NCBI RefSeq assembly: GCF_003403035.1
Contig: NZ_QURN01000001.1
Span: 470,276-534,275, forward strand
Source: Mesorhizobium denitrificans
GTDB lineage: Bacteria; Pseudomonadota; Alphaproteobacteria; Rhizobiales; Rhizobiaceae
Reading direction: 5' to 3'
DNA: 64,000 nt
Shown here: positions 50,059 through 60,349 of the stretch, piece after piece
Layout: every line of letters begins with the position of its first letter
Numbering within the stretch: the stretch's first letter is position 1
Notes under the pieces: generated by a model
What the model was told of the DNA's origin: nothing
Database searches by the model: none
What the model saw: the letters and a program-made list of their open reading frames with translations, nothing else
Translations under genes and position numbers: made by a program

Positions 50059-50901
50059 ATGAATCAGGATAAGGCCGGCTGGACACCTCTGCCGCATTCG
50101 GATGAGGATCTGGAGCGCGCCAAAAGCGTGCCGGATACGCCGCAAACCCGTTCGCCGACATACAAGCTGGCATGGACCGACGAAGAGTTCATGACGCGGC
50201 GGGAATTGCGCCCTGTGCGGCTGCAACTGGAGTTGCTGAAGCCGGAACTGACGCTGGCCGAGCGCGGCATTCGCTCAACGGTGGTGATGTTCGGCGGCGC
50301 GCGCCTGCCTGAGCCGGGCGGCGACGCCTGGGCCGCAAAGAATGAAACGCAGCGCGAAAACCTGCTGAAAAACTCGAAATATTACGAGGAAGCGCGGTTG
50401 TTTGCACAGCTTTGCTCAAAGCATTCGGCTGAGTCTTACTACCGTGAATTCGTGGTGGTGACGGGCGGCGGTCCCGGCGTGATGGAGGCAGGTAATCGCG
50501 GAGCGGCGGATGTTGGTGCGCCTTCGATCGGGCTGAATATCGTGCTGCCGCATGAGCAGGCGCCGAACATCTATGTGACGCCCGATTTGTGCTTCAACTT
50601 CCACTATTTCGCTATTCGCAAAATGCACTTCGTGATGCGCGCGAAAGCAGTCGCGGTGTTTCCAGGCGGGTTCGGCACGCTGGACGAGTTTTTCGAAACG
50701 CTGACGCTGATCCAGACCGGGCGCATGGAACGCGTGCCGGTGATCCTTTTCGGCAAGGAGTTCTGGCAGCACGCATTCGATCTCGACTATCTGGCCGAGC
50801 AGGGAACCATCTCGCCCGGCGATCAGGACATTATCGATTACGCCGATACCGCTGATGAGGCTTGGGGCATAATCGGCAAGTTCTACGATCTGGGTGCTTG
50901 A
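50059..50901 (+). CDS. LOG-family protein (TIGR00730 type)
   Basis: 280 residues. The phosphoribohydrolase signatures GGGPGVMEAGNRGA and FPGGFGTLDEFFE are complete. Relatives release cytokinin-like bases or nucleobases from their monophosphates; the longer N-terminus (about 75 residues before the fold) is shared by a bacterial subgroup. The 3' end overlaps the convergent HAD gene by 19 bases. Confidence 0.9.
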   Translation: MNQDKAGWTPLPHSDEDLERAKSVPDTPQTRSPTYKLAWTDEEFMTRRELRPVRLQLELLKPELTLAERGIRSTVVMFGGARLPEPGGDAWAAKNETQRENLLKNSKYYEEARLFAQLCSKHSAESYYREFVVVTGGGPGVMEAGNRGAADVGAPSIGLNIVLPHEQAPNIYVTPDLCFNFHYFAIRKMHFVMRAKAVAVFPGGFGTLDEFFETLTLIQTGRMERVPVILFGKEFWQHAFDLDYLAEQGTISPGDQDIIDYADTADEAWGIIGKFYDLGA

Positions 50902-51593
50902 ACAATCGCATTGAGGAAAGATCCGAGATCGTCGGTGACGAAATCCACGTCATCTTCAAAGGCAGGATCGCGCTCCCAGATTTCCGAGAATGTCGGTTCG
51001 AAATTGTGCGGCACGATCAGAACGGTGGTCATGCCCATAGCCTTCGGCTGTTGCAAATTGCGCGCAAGATCTTCGAACATGACCGCGTTCGCGCCGTTGA
51101 TGCGGTGAAGCTGCACGAATTTGTCGTAGGTTTCGCGCGCGGGCTTGGGCGACATGTCAGCTGCGACAATATCGAAAATGTCGTCGAAGTGATCGAGGAT
51201 CCCGAGTTGACGCGCGGTGCGTTCAGCATGGCGGCGGTCGCCATTGGTTAGGATGAACTTGCGGCCCGGCAGCTGATGGATCGCCGCGCCGAGCACAGGA
51301 TCGGGCACCAGCCACGAGTAATCAATATCGTGGACCTTCTCCAGAAAATCGTCGGGGTTGATGTTGTGGCGCACCATGAGGCCGTTCAGCGTCGTGCCGT
51401 ATTCCTTGTAGAGTTCCTTCTGCAGCTTGCGCGCCTCTTCGCGCGATATGCTGAGAAGCTCCGACACGTAGCCCGTCATCTTCACATCGATCTGCGAAAA
51501 GAGATTCGAGTGGTGCGGATATAGCGTGTTGTCGAGGTCGAACACCCAATCGGTGATGTGGGCGAATCTGGCGGGATCAGGTTTTATTGTCAT
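50883..51593 (-). CDS. Pyrimidine 5'-nucleotidase-type HAD hydrolase
   Basis: 236 residues. HAD motif I is DLDNTLYPH, motif II is LTNGD, and the C-terminal MFEDLARNLQQPKAMGM matches the SDT1-like pyrimidine 5'-nucleotidase group. It would dephosphorylate pyrimidine monophosphates. The 3' end overlaps the LOG gene, a possible functional neighbour in nucleotide salvage. Confidence 0.88.
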   Translation of the reverse strand: MTIKPDPARFAHITDWVFDLDNTLYPHHSNLFSQIDVKMTGYVSELLSISREEARKLQKELYKEYGTTLNGLMVRHNINPDDFLEKVHDIDYSWLVPDPVLGAAIHQLPGRKFILTNGDRRHAERTARQLGILDHFDDIFDIVAADMSPKPARETYDKFVQLHRINGANAVMFEDLARNLQQPKAMGMTTVLIVPHNFEPTFSEIWERDPAFEDDVDFVTDDLGSFLNAIVQAPRS

Positions 51594-51727
51594 GATCGAT
51601 GATTAGGCCAAGTTTGCAGCAGATTGAAGAGTTGGCATGACGCTTTGATGTATGTGGCATGCGTGGGCTGGTTGCCAAGCGCATGATGGATGGCTAGGCC
51701 CATGCTCCAATCTTGCCCGTGAATGCC

Positions 51728-52633
51728 ATGGAACTCTGGATACCCATCACCATAACCGCCGCGTTTCTGCAAAATCTGCGCACCGCAGCGCAAAAGAAAT
51801 TGCAGGGTTCGCTTGGAACCATGGGCGCAAGCTTCGTGAGGTTCGGATTCGGCTTTCCTGTGGCGATTTTATATGTGTTGGGCCTGCATTTTCTGCTCGG
51901 CAAGCCAATACCGGAAATGTCCTATCAATTTCCATTCTGGGCGCTGGTGGGCGGTGTGGCACAAATTGCAGCGACAATCGTGCTGGTGCACATGTTCACG
52001 CTGCGCAATTTCGCGGTGGGTACGGCTTATTCCAAAACCGAGCCAGTGCAGGCCGCGCTATTCGGATTTGTGATCCTCGGCGAACGGCTGACCTCGGGAG
52101 CGGTTTGGGCGATCATTGTCGGCGTGATCGGCGTGATGCTGATTTCCGTCGCGCGCACCCCGTTGTCGTGGCGCAGCCTGGCATCGGCACTGTTCGGAAA
52201 AACGGCGCTTACGGGGATATTATCCGGCGCGCTGTTCGGCATTTCCGCAGTCGCGTACCGCTCAGCCGCGCTATCGCTCGGCGGCGATGACCGGATGATG
52301 CAGGCGGCGCTTGCGCTCGCCGTGGCAACAACCTTGCAGACCATCATCATGGTTATTTGGATCGCGCTGCGTGATCCGACCGAGTTCGGGCGTGTGAAAC
52401 GCGCTTGGCGGTCGTCCTCCGTGGTTGGGCTGGCGAGCGTCGTGGGATCCGCGTGCTGGTTCACGGCGATGGCCATGCAGCCAGTCGCCTATGTGCGCGC
52501 GCTCGGACAGATCGAGCTGATCTTTACCTTTGCGACTTCGGTCTTTGTGTTCAAAGAAAAGATCAATGCGATGGAAATTGCGGGCTGCCTGCTGATCGTG
52601 AGCGGAATTCTGCTGCTGCTGTCGAACGCGTGA
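51728..52633 (+). CDS. DMT-superfamily (EamA) transporter
   Basis: 301 residues with about ten membrane helices in two EamA halves; the second ends in a helix rich in Leu before the stop. The start is ATG 51728 (MELWIP); a TTG 15 bases earlier is also open. Substrate unknown. Confidence 0.88.
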   Translation: MELWIPITITAAFLQNLRTAAQKKLQGSLGTMGASFVRFGFGFPVAILYVLGLHFLLGKPIPEMSYQFPFWALVGGVAQIAATIVLVHMFTLRNFAVGTAYSKTEPVQAALFGFVILGERLTSGAVWAIIVGVIGVMLISVARTPLSWRSLASALFGKTALTGILSGALFGISAVAYRSAALSLGGDDRMMQAALALAVATTLQTIIMVIWIALRDPTEFGRVKRAWRSSSVVGLASVVGSACWFTAMAMQPVAYVRALGQIELIFTFATSVFVFKEKINAMEIAGCLLIVSGILLLLSNA

Positions 52634-52673
52634 GGGTGGTTGGGTGGTGGGGTTTGCGCTGCTGAAGAGTTGA

Positions 52674-52824
52674 CTACCCCTCATCCGCCTGCCGGCACCC
52701 TGCGCCGTTCCCCACCCGTCATCCTCGGGCTTGTCCCGAGGATCTGGGGCAGATCAGGATTTTTTTGCAATCACTTATTTGATTGAACGGAGGTAGATCC
52801 TCGGAACAAGCCCGAGGATAACGT
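52674..52824. repeat. Composite palindromic intergenic repeat
   Basis: The first part (52674-52702) repeats the outer arm of the element at 13554-13599. It is joined to an inverted pair: cgtcatcctcgggcttgtcc at 52717-52736 onward and its near-complement at 52794-52824, about 28 bp per arm with two mismatches. Such ccgaggat palindromes are common between genes in alphaproteobacteria. No gene in 52634-52900. Confidence 0.8.
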
Positions 52825-52900
52825 CTGACTTGATAGGTCGGCGGTGCGGTAGGTTGGGAGGGTCGCTGCTGCCGATGAAGGGCAACGCTGAGTTCGTTTG

Positions 52901-53797
52901 TTACGGCACGATGAGCGTGCCGGCGCCGTGTTCTGTGAAAAGCTCCAGCAGCACGGAATGGGCGGTCTTGCCGTTCAGAATGACAACACCCTCGACGCCG
53001 CGTTCGATTGCCTCGATGCAGGTTTCGACCTTGGGAATCATGCCGCCGGAGATCGTGCCATCCTTGATGAGCGCTTTCGCCTGCGCGACAGTCAACTCGT
53101 CGATGAGTTTCTTGTCCTTATCCAGCACGCCCGGAACATCGGTGAGGAACAGCAGGCGCGTCGCGTTAAGCGCGCCAGCGATCGCACCTGCGAAGGTGTC
53201 TGCATTGATGTTGTAGGTGTGACCATCGCGGCCCGGCGCGACCGGCGCGAGAACCGGGATCATCTCGGACCGCGCGAGCAGATCTAGCAGCGTGCGGTCA
53301 ACCTCGACGGGTTCGCCAACAAAACCGAGATCCAGAACCTTTTCGATGTTCGAATCCGGGTCGATCATGGTCTTCTTGGCCTTTTCGGCAAAGACCATGT
53401 TTCCATCCTTGCCGCAGAGGCCAATGGCCCATTCACCCTCGGCATTGATGAGCGCAACGATCTCCTTGTTGATCGAGCCAGCGAGCACCATCTCGACAAT
53501 CTCGACCGTCTTTTGATCTGTAACGCGAAGGCCGCCTTCAAACTTCGATTCAATGCCCATGCGGGTGAGCATCGCGCCGATCTGCGGCCCGCCGCCATGT
53601 ACAACGATGGGGTTCACACCGGATTGCTTCAAGAGCGCGATGTCGCGCGCAAAAGCTTTGCCGAGCGTGTTGTCGCCCATTGCATGCCCGCCATATTTCA
53701 CCACAACCGTCTTGTTCTCGTATCGCTGCATGTAGGGCAGGGCGCGGGAGAGCAGGGCGGCTTGCGCTTCGGCGGTGTTCGGTATGTCAGCGGTCAT
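52901..53797 (-). CDS. argB: Acetylglutamate kinase
   Basis: 298 residues. Amino-acid kinase fold with KYGGHAMGD and [11 protein letters not shown] near the N-terminus, and GGMIPKVE for nucleotide binding. Second step of arginine synthesis. ATG 53797 is preferred over TTG 53812. Confidence 0.96.
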   Translation of the reverse strand: MTADIPNTAEAQAALLSRALPYMQRYENKTVVVKYGGHAMGDNTLGKAFARDIALLKQSGVNPIVVHGGGPQIGAMLTRMGIESKFEGGLRVTDQKTVEIVEMVLAGSINKEIVALINAEGEWAIGLCGKDGNMVFAEKAKKTMIDPDSNIEKVLDLGFVGEPVEVDRTLLDLLARSEMIPVLAPVAPGRDGHTYNINADTFAGAIAGALNATRLLFLTDVPGVLDKDKKLIDELTVAQAKALIKDGTISGGMIPKVETCIEAIERGVEGVVILNGKTAHSVLLELFTEHGAGTLIVP

Positions 53798-53833
53798 CGT
53801 AAGTCCATTCAATGGCAGCGTTCGGCGTCTCGT

Positions 53834-54487
53834 CTAGCGTCCTTCGACTGCGGCGGCAATCGCCTCGCGCAGTTCTTCCATGCCCACATTCTTCTCCGAA
53901 GATGTGTCAAGGATGTGAGGGTAGGCGGCTGGACGCTTCTTTATGCGCGCGGCTGTTTCTTCGATCAGGCGGGGAATGCCCGCGGCCTTGATCTTGTCGG
54001 TCTTGGTCAGCACGATCTGGTACGATACAGCAGCCTTGTCGAGCAGGGACAAAACCTCTTCATCATTGGCCTTGATGCCGTGGCGCGCGTCGATCAGCAC
54101 ATAGACGCGCTTGAGCGTGGCGCGGCCACGCAGATAGTCGAAAACCAGCCGTGTCCATTTATCGACCTGCTCCTTCGGAGCCTTGGCATATCCGTAGCCG
54201 GGCATATCCACCAACGCCAGCGGCGGCAAATCGCCAGCCTCGCCGGAATAGCCATCGGGAACGAAATAGTTCAGCTCCTGCGTGCGGCCCGGCGTGTTTG
54301 AGGTGCGCGCCAGACCCTTTTGGCCGATGAGTGCGTTGATAAGCGAAGATTTGCCAACATTGGAGCGACCGGCAAAGGCGATTTCGGCAGGGCCTTCCGG
54401 GGGCAGGAAATGCATGTCAGGTACGCCCCGGATAAAAACCCAAGGCTGACCGAAATAGCTTTGCGCGCTGGCAGCTTCGTTGCTCAC
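53834..54487 (-). CDS. engB: Ribosome-biogenesis GTP-binding protein EngB
   Basis: 217 residues. G1 [11 protein letters not shown]3 DMPGYGYAK and G4 TKTD are present. A GTPase for 50S assembly. The start is GTG 54487 with GGAG eight bases upstream. Confidence 0.95.
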   Translation of the reverse strand: MSNEAASAQSYFGQPWVFIRGVPDMHFLPPEGPAEIAFAGRSNVGKSSLINALIGQKGLARTSNTPGRTQELNYFVPDGYSGEAGDLPPLALVDMPGYGYAKAPKEQVDKWTRLVFDYLRGRATLKRVYVLIDARHGIKANDEEVLSLLDKAAVSYQIVLTKTDKIKAAGIPRLIEETAARIKKRPAAYPHILDTSSEKNVGMEELREAIAAAVEGR

Positions 54488-54510
54488 AATATGCGCTCCC
54501 GCTTGAATGA

Positions 54511-54540
54511 AAAAAGGCCGCTGCCTCGCAGCGGCCTTTG
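54511..54540 (-). terminator. Rho-independent terminator of yidC
   Basis: Stem aaaggccgctg (54513-54523) with cagcggccttt (54529-54539), five-base loop, followed on the minus strand by T. It sits between yidC and engB on the same strand, so engB is likely to have its own promoter as well. Confidence 0.85.
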
Positions 54541-54552
54541 GACAGCCGGAAA

Positions 54553-56361
54553 TTATTCGGCTGGTGATGGCTTCTTGCGGAACAGACCAATGAGGTTATC
54601 CCACAACTCGATCTTCGCGCCTTGACGCTTCATAATGACGCCCTGCTGCACGATCGACAGGAAGTTGTTCCACGCCCAGTAGATGACCAGCCCGGCTGGG
54701 AACGACGCCAGCATGAAGGTGAAGATCACCGGCATCCAGTTGAAGATCATGGCCTGCGCGGGGTCCGGCGGGGTCGGGTTCATGCGCATTTGCAGGAACA
54801 TGGTGACGCCCATGATGAGCGGCCAGACGCCGATCATCAGGAAAGCCGGGACCGAGAACGGCAGCAAGCCGAACAGGTTGAACAGCGATGTCGGGTCCGG
54901 CGCGGCAAGGTCGTGAATCCACCCATAGAACGGCGCGTGACGCATTTCGATGGTGATGTAGAGCACCTTGTACAGCGCAAAGAACACCGGAATCTGCACC
55001 AGCACCGGCCAGCAACCCGCGAGCGGATTGATCTTCTCGGTCTTGTACAGTTCCATCATGGCCTGCTGCTGCTTCATCTTGTCGTCCGCATATTTCTCGC
55101 GGATTTCAAGCATCTTCGGCTGCACGACCTTCATCTTCGCCATCGACTTGTAGGACTTGTTGGCGAGCGGGAAGAAGATCGCCTTGACGATGACCGTGGT
55201 GGCCAGAATGGCGAGACCGAAATTGCCCAGCACCTTGTACAGGAAGTCGATCAGCTGGAACATCGGTTTGGTGATGAAATAGAAGAAGCCCCAATCGATC
55301 ATCAGGTTGAACTGACGAATGCTGCGGTCCTTCTCGTAAGCATTGATTGTGTCGACTTCCTTCGCGCCGGCAAAAATCAGGTTTTCCACCGTTGCAGAAT
55401 CGCCCGGTGCGACGGTGAAACCATCGGTCAGGAAGTCTGCCTGGAAACGCGGACGCCCATCATCGAAGTGCGAGAAAGTTGGCTGGAAAGGCTGCTTGCC
55501 CGACGGCACGAGAGCAACCGCCCAGTATTTGTCAGTGATGCCGAGCCAGCCATCGCTGGACTTGCCGGGCTTCACCTGCTTTTCGTCTTCCATCTTTTTA
55601 TATGTGATCTGCTGCAGGCCTTCCTCGCCGGTTACGCCGATAAGGCCCTCATGCAGAACGTAGATCGAAGCGTGGTTCGGCTTGTCGAAGCGCGTCACGC
55701 GGCCATAGCCCGACAGCGTTACCGGCTGGCCGGACGCGTTCGTGACCGTGTCTGTGACGGTGAACATGTATTCGGCGTCGACCGAAATCGTGCGCTTGAA
55801 GGTGAGGCCCTTGTCGTTGACATAGGTCAGCGTCAGCGGGGTTGCCGGCGTGAGCGAGGTGCCTTCTGCGGTCCACACCGTTTCCGGGCCGGGCAGGGAG
55901 CCCACGTCGCTGCCGCCGGTATAACCGATTTCCGCGAAATAGCCGTTCGGCAATGTTTGCGGATTAAGCAGCTCGATATTGGGTGAATTCGGCTCAACGG
56001 TCTCGCGATAGTGCTTGAGTTCCAGATCGTCCAGGCGACCGCCGGTCAGATTGATGGAGCCGGAAAGGCTCGGTGTATCAATAGGAATGCGCGTTCCAGA
56101 GGTAGCCAGCGTTTGTGCGCGGTTTGCATCGGCTGCGGCACCTGCACCAGTGGCGCCGCCCGGAATAGCGCCTTGCGCTGCTGTGGTGGGAATATCCTTG
56201 CTCGGCTGAGCAGTCTGCTGCTGCGCCTGCGTGCGCTCGGCTTCGACCTGCTGCTGCTGGCGCTGATGCTCGATGCGCGGGTTCATGTAGAAGACCTGCC
56301 ACAGCGTCAGGATCAGCACCGACAAGGCGATGGTGATGAAGAAGTTGCGGTTATTTTCCAT
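54553..56361 (-). CDS. yidC: Membrane protein insertase YidC
   Basis: 602 residues. An N-terminal helix (about 7-22), a Gln/Ala-rich linker, a large periplasmic beta domain (about 85-355) and the conserved five-helix core, with QKMMELYK-type cytoplasmic loop and [16 protein letters not shown] region. It inserts inner-membrane proteins. It follows rnpA by 21 bases. Confidence 0.96.
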   Translation of the reverse strand: MENNRNFFITIALSVLILTLWQVFYMNPRIEHQRQQQQVEAERTQAQQQTAQPSKDIPTTAAQGAIPGGATGAGAAADANRAQTLATSGTRIPIDTPSLSGSINLTGGRLDDLELKHYRETVEPNSPNIELLNPQTLPNGYFAEIGYTGGSDVGSLPGPETVWTAEGTSLTPATPLTLTYVNDKGLTFKRTISVDAEYMFTVTDTVTNASGQPVTLSGYGRVTRFDKPNHASIYVLHEGLIGVTGEEGLQQITYKKMEDEKQVKPGKSSDGWLGITDKYWAVALVPSGKQPFQPTFSHFDDGRPRFQADFLTDGFTVAPGDSATVENLIFAGAKEVDTINAYEKDRSIRQFNLMIDWGFFYFITKPMFQLIDFLYKVLGNFGLAILATTVIVKAIFFPLANKSYKSMAKMKVVQPKMLEIREKYADDKMKQQQAMMELYKTEKINPLAGCWPVLVQIPVFFALYKVLYITIEMRHAPFYGWIHDLAAPDPTSLFNLFGLLPFSVPAFLMIGVWPLIMGVTMFLQMRMNPTPPDPAQAMIFNWMPVIFTFMLASFPAGLVIYWAWNNFLSIVQQGVIMKRQGAKIELWDNLIGLFRKKPSPAE

Positions 56362-56382
56362 GAGAAGCCCTTGGGTCGTCGA

Positions 56383-56718
56383 CTATTTGCGGCGTAGCCG
56401 CCGCGAAAGCTCGGCCTTGATCGTTTCAAACGGCGCCGCAATCACATCCTTGCGTGCGACGATCACATAGTCATTGCCTGCCGCCATGTCAGCGGCGGCA
56501 TGAACGCGCACGGCTTCTTTTAGCCGCCTGCGAATGCGGTTTCGCTGAACGGCATTGCCATTCTTCTTCGAAACCGTGAAGCCGATACGGGCGGCTTCGT
56601 CATCTCCGCGTGCGAGCATTTCCATAAGGAAAAGCGGCCCGCCACGTTTTTGTCCGTGCCGAACCTTCAAGAACTCCGCACGCTTGCGAAGACGCCAATA
56701 AGGCTTGTTATCGGCCAT
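56383..56718 (-). CDS. rnpA: Ribonuclease P protein component
   Basis: 111 residues, basic. The RNR motif is [14 protein letters not shown] (near residue 58), preceded by [12 protein letters not shown]. It supports the RNA subunit in tRNA 5' processing. It is transcribed with rpmH, 21 bases upstream. Confidence 0.95.
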   Translation of the reverse strand: MADNKPYWRLRKRAEFLKVRHGQKRGGPLFLMEMLARGDDEAARIGFTVSKKNGNAVQRNRIRRRLKEAVRVHAAADMAAGNDYVIVARKDVIAAPFETIKAELSRRLRRK

Positions 56719-56739
56719 GTTAGGCCGTGCCCAGCCGCC

Positions 56740-56874
56740 TTAAGCGGACAGGCGCGCGCGACCGCGGTTGCGGCGAGCCGCTACGACCTGACGGCCACTC
56801 TTGGTTGCCATACGCGAGCGGAATCCATGACGACGCTTGCGGACGAGCTTGGAGGGTTGGTAAGTGCGCTTCAT
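56740..56874 (-). CDS. rpmH: 50S ribosomal protein L34
   Basis: 44 residues: [18 protein letters not shown] at the start, then MATKSGR and the basic end. This is the invariant L34 form. It is first in the rpmH-rnpA-yidC run. A short palindrome (ctgttc/gaacag, 56911-56924) sits in its leader. Confidence 0.97.
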   Translation of the reverse strand: MKRTYQPSKLVRKRRHGFRSRMATKSGRQVVAARRNRGRARLSA

Positions 56875-57148
56875 TTATTTTAATACCGCGGTGTGCGGCC
56901 CTTCTTGGTTCTGTTCGTGAACAGGAGCTGGCTCGTAGCCCTCTGGCGCAACAAAATATGCGCCGGGAGGCTAGCCCGAGCGTGCGCGGCTTATAGGTGT
57001 CTCGCGCCTCCAAGTCAACCGAACAGCTTCATTGCCCTTTGAAGAGAAAACCGCAGGAACTTTGCTTTTTCGCGCCGCTGCACTATTCTTTGCGGTGAGG
57101 GGCTTTCGACGTCGCTGACGTCGGCAACAGGAGCCGGGCTTAGGGGCT

Positions 57149-58636
57149 ATGAGCGAGGCCGAGACGGTCAATCAGGAAGCGAAGGTTCAAAGCGAGCTTG
57201 CCGTGTCGCGGGCGCGGGGCCTTTCCATTAAGCTGCTGCTCATAACGGTGGCGTGCGTGCTGCTGGTAGAGGTCTTGATATTCCTGCCCTCGGTCGCGAA
57301 TTTTCGCCTGCGCTGGCTGGATGATCGTCTGCACACAGCAGCGGCCATGTCGACGCTGCTGATGGAGGTGGACCCGGCCAACCTGCCGCAAGGCGTGCAG
57401 GATGACGTGTTGAAATCCATCGGTGTCAAAGCAATAGCCATGCGCGACGGTGAGGCATCGCGACTGCTGGCATCGACAAAGATGCCCGCCGATGTCGATG
57501 AGCATGTCGATCTTGCGAACACCAGTCAGCTGGGCGCGATACGCGCCGCGATGAGCACCCTGTTTTCCGAAGATCGTCGCATCTTGCGTGTGTTCGGGCC
57601 GGTGGGAGAAAGCAATCGCGGCTACGAAATTGTTATGTCCGATCGCGGCTTGCGGGTAGCAATGCTGACCTATGCGCGCAACGTTGTGGGCGTTTCGCTG
57701 CTCATAACATTGATCACAGCCGGGCTGGTGTATGCGCTGATCGACCGGATGATGATCCGCCCGATCCGCGGTATGACGCGCTCGATGCTGCGGTTTGCAG
57801 AAGCTCCAGACGACCCCGGCAGAATTATTCGCCCGGTGCCGCGCGAAGACGAAATCGGCGTTGCCGAGCGCGAGCTTTCGGCCATGCAGGAGCGCTTGCA
57901 CAAGGTGCTGGGCGAGCAGAAGCACCTGGCCGACCTTGGGCTGGCGGTGTCCAAGATCAATCACGACATGCGCAATATTCTGGCGTCGGCCCAACTCATG
58001 TCAGATCGCTTGCGGCAGGTGAAAGATCCGGGCGTGCAGGCCTTTGCACCGAAGCTGCTGCGCGCGCTCGACCGGGCAGTGGCGTATTCGGAGGGCGTGC
58101 TGGCCTATGGCAAAACGCAGGAGGCTCCGCCGTCGCGCCGCAGGGTGAGGCTGCGCCAGTTGGTTGAGGAGGTTCACGAGCTTCTGGGCGTGCCCGCAAA
58201 CAGCGACATCACTTTCGTCAATGCGATTGACCCTGCTTTTGAAATCGACGCCGATTCCGAGCAGCTTTTCCGCGTTTTGACAAATCTTTGTCGCAACGCA
58301 ATCGAGGCGATGCTGTCGGATCGCGATAATGCAGTGGTGCGCAGGCTGACGCTAACGGCGGAACGGCACGGGTCTGTGAGTCGGGTGCTGGTGGAAGATA
58401 CGGGGCCGGGTCTTCCGCAAAAAGCGCGCGAAAACCTATTTACGGCATTCAGGGGATCGGCGCGCAGCGGCGGAACGGGCCTTGGTCTTGCTGTCGCGCA
58501 GGAATTGGTGAGGGCGCATGGCGGCACGCTGGAATTGGTCGAAAGCGTAGGCGGACGCACGGTTTTCGCGGTCGCGATACCGGATCAGCCTATCCGACTG
58601 GAAGACGCGCGACGGGGCATAAGGCGACCAGCGTAA
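57149..58636 (+). CDS. Sensor histidine kinase with HAMP domain
   Basis: 495 residues. Two membrane helices (about 26-46 and 180-198) flank a periplasmic sensor part. A HAMP segment follows (about 200-250). The phospho-accepting His is 272 (SKINHDMRN). The ATPase domain has LCRNAIEAML, DTGPGLP and GTGLGLAVA. There is no response regulator next to it. The input is unknown. Confidence 0.9.
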   Translation: MSEAETVNQEAKVQSELAVSRARGLSIKLLLITVACVLLVEVLIFLPSVANFRLRWLDDRLHTAAAMSTLLMEVDPANLPQGVQDDVLKSIGVKAIAMRDGEASRLLASTKMPADVDEHVDLANTSQLGAIRAAMSTLFSEDRRILRVFGPVGESNRGYEIVMSDRGLRVAMLTYARNVVGVSLLITLITAGLVYALIDRMMIRPIRGMTRSMLRFAEAPDDPGRIIRPVPREDEIGVAERELSAMQERLHKVLGEQKHLADLGLAVSKINHDMRNILASAQLMSDRLRQVKDPGVQAFAPKLLRALDRAVAYSEGVLAYGKTQEAPPSRRRVRLRQLVEEVHELLGVPANSDITFVNAIDPAFEIDADSEQLFRVLTNLCRNAIEAMLSDRDNAVVRRLTLTAERHGSVSRVLVEDTGPGLPQKARENLFTAFRGSARSGGTGLGLAVAQELVRAHGGTLELVESVGGRTVFAVAIPDQPIRLEDARRGIRRPA

Positions 58637-58699
58637 GCTTGCCGTTCCACAGCATTAGAAAAACTTTGGCTTGCGGCTTGCATTTCTGCGGGAGCCTCG

Positions 58700-60349
58700 C
58701 TAGTTAGCAGCGCATTCGCGGTCGGAATCGACCTGCGGACTTGCCGATTTAGGCATTGCGCGCCCGTAGCTCAGCTGGATAGAGCACCAGACTACGAATC
58801 TGGGGGTCAGGAGTTCGAATCTCTTCGGGCGCGCCATCTCGTTTTCACCACTTTTTAAAGCACCTAAGACCTTGAACGGTAAGGATAATTCCGGGGTTCT
58901 AAAACCCTCATTTCGTGCATAGCGAAGCCTCTCCCCGAACATCAATTTCAGGACGATACGCCGCTCTTCGAAGCGCTCGGAACGCCAGAGATTCCAAGGG
59001 TTTGCGAGGAATTCGAGCGCGGTTCTAACTGTTTCGTCGTAACTGCTGGCCGGACGCGAGCCTTTTCCCATCCGCTCCCGGATAATGACCTTTTCATCTT
59101 CGAGCTTGCGGACCCGCTCTTCGAACGCGGCGAGCACGCGCGGTTCGCTTACATCCAAAATCCGCTCAAGCAGCTTGTCCACGTCGCGCTCGACCTTTGC
59201 AAGCTGGACCGCCAGCGCCTTCTTCTGATCCCCGGCGTTGGCAAGAAGGTGGTCCCACCATTTGCGAAGCATACGCTCGGCCACCGTGAACAGCTTGTCA
59301 TTGGGCTGGACCGTGTGAAGCAGGGAATCGAAGTCGCCTTCGATTCTGTCCCGGCGGATCGATTTACCGTAACTATCGCAGCCACGCTTCGGGCAAAGAT
59401 AGTAGGGATGGCGTCCCGTTCGGCCTTTCGACCAGCAGGCAGTGAGTGGCGTTCCGCAATCCGCGCACAGCACATAACCGCGCAGCGGAAAATCCTCGTT
59501 GAGATTGCGCCTGCGCGGCGCAGTGGTCTTTCCTTCGATCTTGTCCTGGATGCGCCGGAACGTCTCGTAGGAAATCAGACCTTCATGCTGGCCTTCGCGA
59601 AGAGGGATGTCCCATTTCGGCACTTCGATATATCCCGCATAGACGGGATTGCGGAGCATGATCGAAACACGCTGGTTGCGCACGATCCCGCTGGCATCTT
59701 TCGGAAACAGCGGATGGTCTTGCAGGAACCTCATCACATCGGCCTGCGTGTCGAATCTGCCTGAGACATAGCCTTCGAGCGCTTCCTGCACGATTGATGC
59801 GGCAGGTTCGGCGCGGCGGAGCATCCGTCCGCGATCTTTCACGGAATGAAATTCATAGCCGACCGGAGCCTGGAATGGCCAATAGCCGTTCATCACGCGG
59901 GCGCGCATGCGCCGCGTCGTCTGTTCGGCATTCTTCTGGCGGAAATGCTGGGCGAAGGTCGCGTGGATATTCTCCACCATCATGGAGTCCGCATCGTCCT
60001 TGAATTCCATCTTCGGACTGACAAGCCTGCCGCCCGCTTCGCGCAGAAGATCGCGCAAATCCCAATGTCCGCGAATATCGCGCGCAAAACGGTCGATGGC
60101 GTCGATGATGACGCTGTACCCCATCCCGCGATGCTTCTTCAGAAATTTGACCATCGCGCTCATGCCGGGACGGTTGGTTGCGCCGCCGGTCATGCTGTCG
60201 GTGAAAACCTCGTGGACCTCGAAATTCGCAAAGCGCGCATATTCGCGGCAGGCCGTTTCCTGCGAGCGCAGGGAGTCCCCGCGCTTGCCGCCTTTTTCCT
60301 CGCTAACGCGGCAGTAGATCACCGCCGGTTTCAGGTCCCGTTCATTCAT
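58700..60349 (-). CDS. Large serine recombinase of the island
   Basis: 549 residues as open. The resolvase domain (about 1-150) has YCRVSEE with the probable catalytic Ser in RGDSLRSQ and the DAIDRFAR and NAEQTTRRMR segments. A recombinase domain (about 170-265) follows, then a zinc ribbon (CADCG ... CPKRGC) and a coiled coil (about 370-440). The last about 45 residues are encoded by the complement of tRNA-Arg (MARPKRFELLTPRF) and host DNA, so the original C-terminus probably ended near 58840. ATG 60349 has GGAGG six bases upstream and overlaps the preceding gene by eight bases. Confidence 0.92.
   Translation of the reverse strand: MNERDLKPAVIYCRVSEEKGGKRGDSLRSQETACREYARFANFEVHEVFTDSMTGGATNRPGMSAMVKFLKKHRGMGYSVIIDAIDRFARDIRGHWDLRDLLREAGGRLVSPKMEFKDDADSMMVENIHATFAQHFRQKNAEQTTRRMRARVMNGYWPFQAPVGYEFHSVKDRGRMLRRAEPAASIVQEALEGYVSGRFDTQADVMRFLQDHPLFPKDASGIVRNQRVSIMLRNPVYAGYIEVPKWDIPLREGQHEGLISYETFRRIQDKIEGKTTAPRRRNLNEDFPLRGYVLCADCGTPLTACWSKGRTGRHPYYLCPKRGCDSYGKSIRRDRIEGDFDSLLHTVQPNDKLFTVAERMLRKWWDHLLANAGDQKKALAVQLAKVERDVDKLLERILDVSEPRVLAAFEERVRKLEDEKVIIRERMGKGSRPASSYDETVRTALEFLANPWNLWRSERFEERRIVLKLMFGERLRYARNEGFRTPELSLPFKVLGALKSGENEMARPKRFELLTPRFVVWCSIQLSYGRAMPKSASPQVDSDRECAAN
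58760..58836 (+). tRNA. tRNA-Arg (anticodon ACG)
   Basis: 77 nt including an encoded CCA. The acceptor stem gcgcccg pairs with cgggcgc. The D-loop tagctcagctgg, the anticodon stem-loop cagactacgaatctg with anticodon ACG, and the T-arm ggagttcgaatctct are all regular. It is the insertion site of the island that follows. Confidence 0.98.

Noticed and set aside
54622..55986. 454-codon open frame on the plus strand opposite yidC
   Set aside because: It is antisense to a clear yidC, with composition of a GC-rich shadow frame (many His, Arg, Asp) and no recognisable domain.
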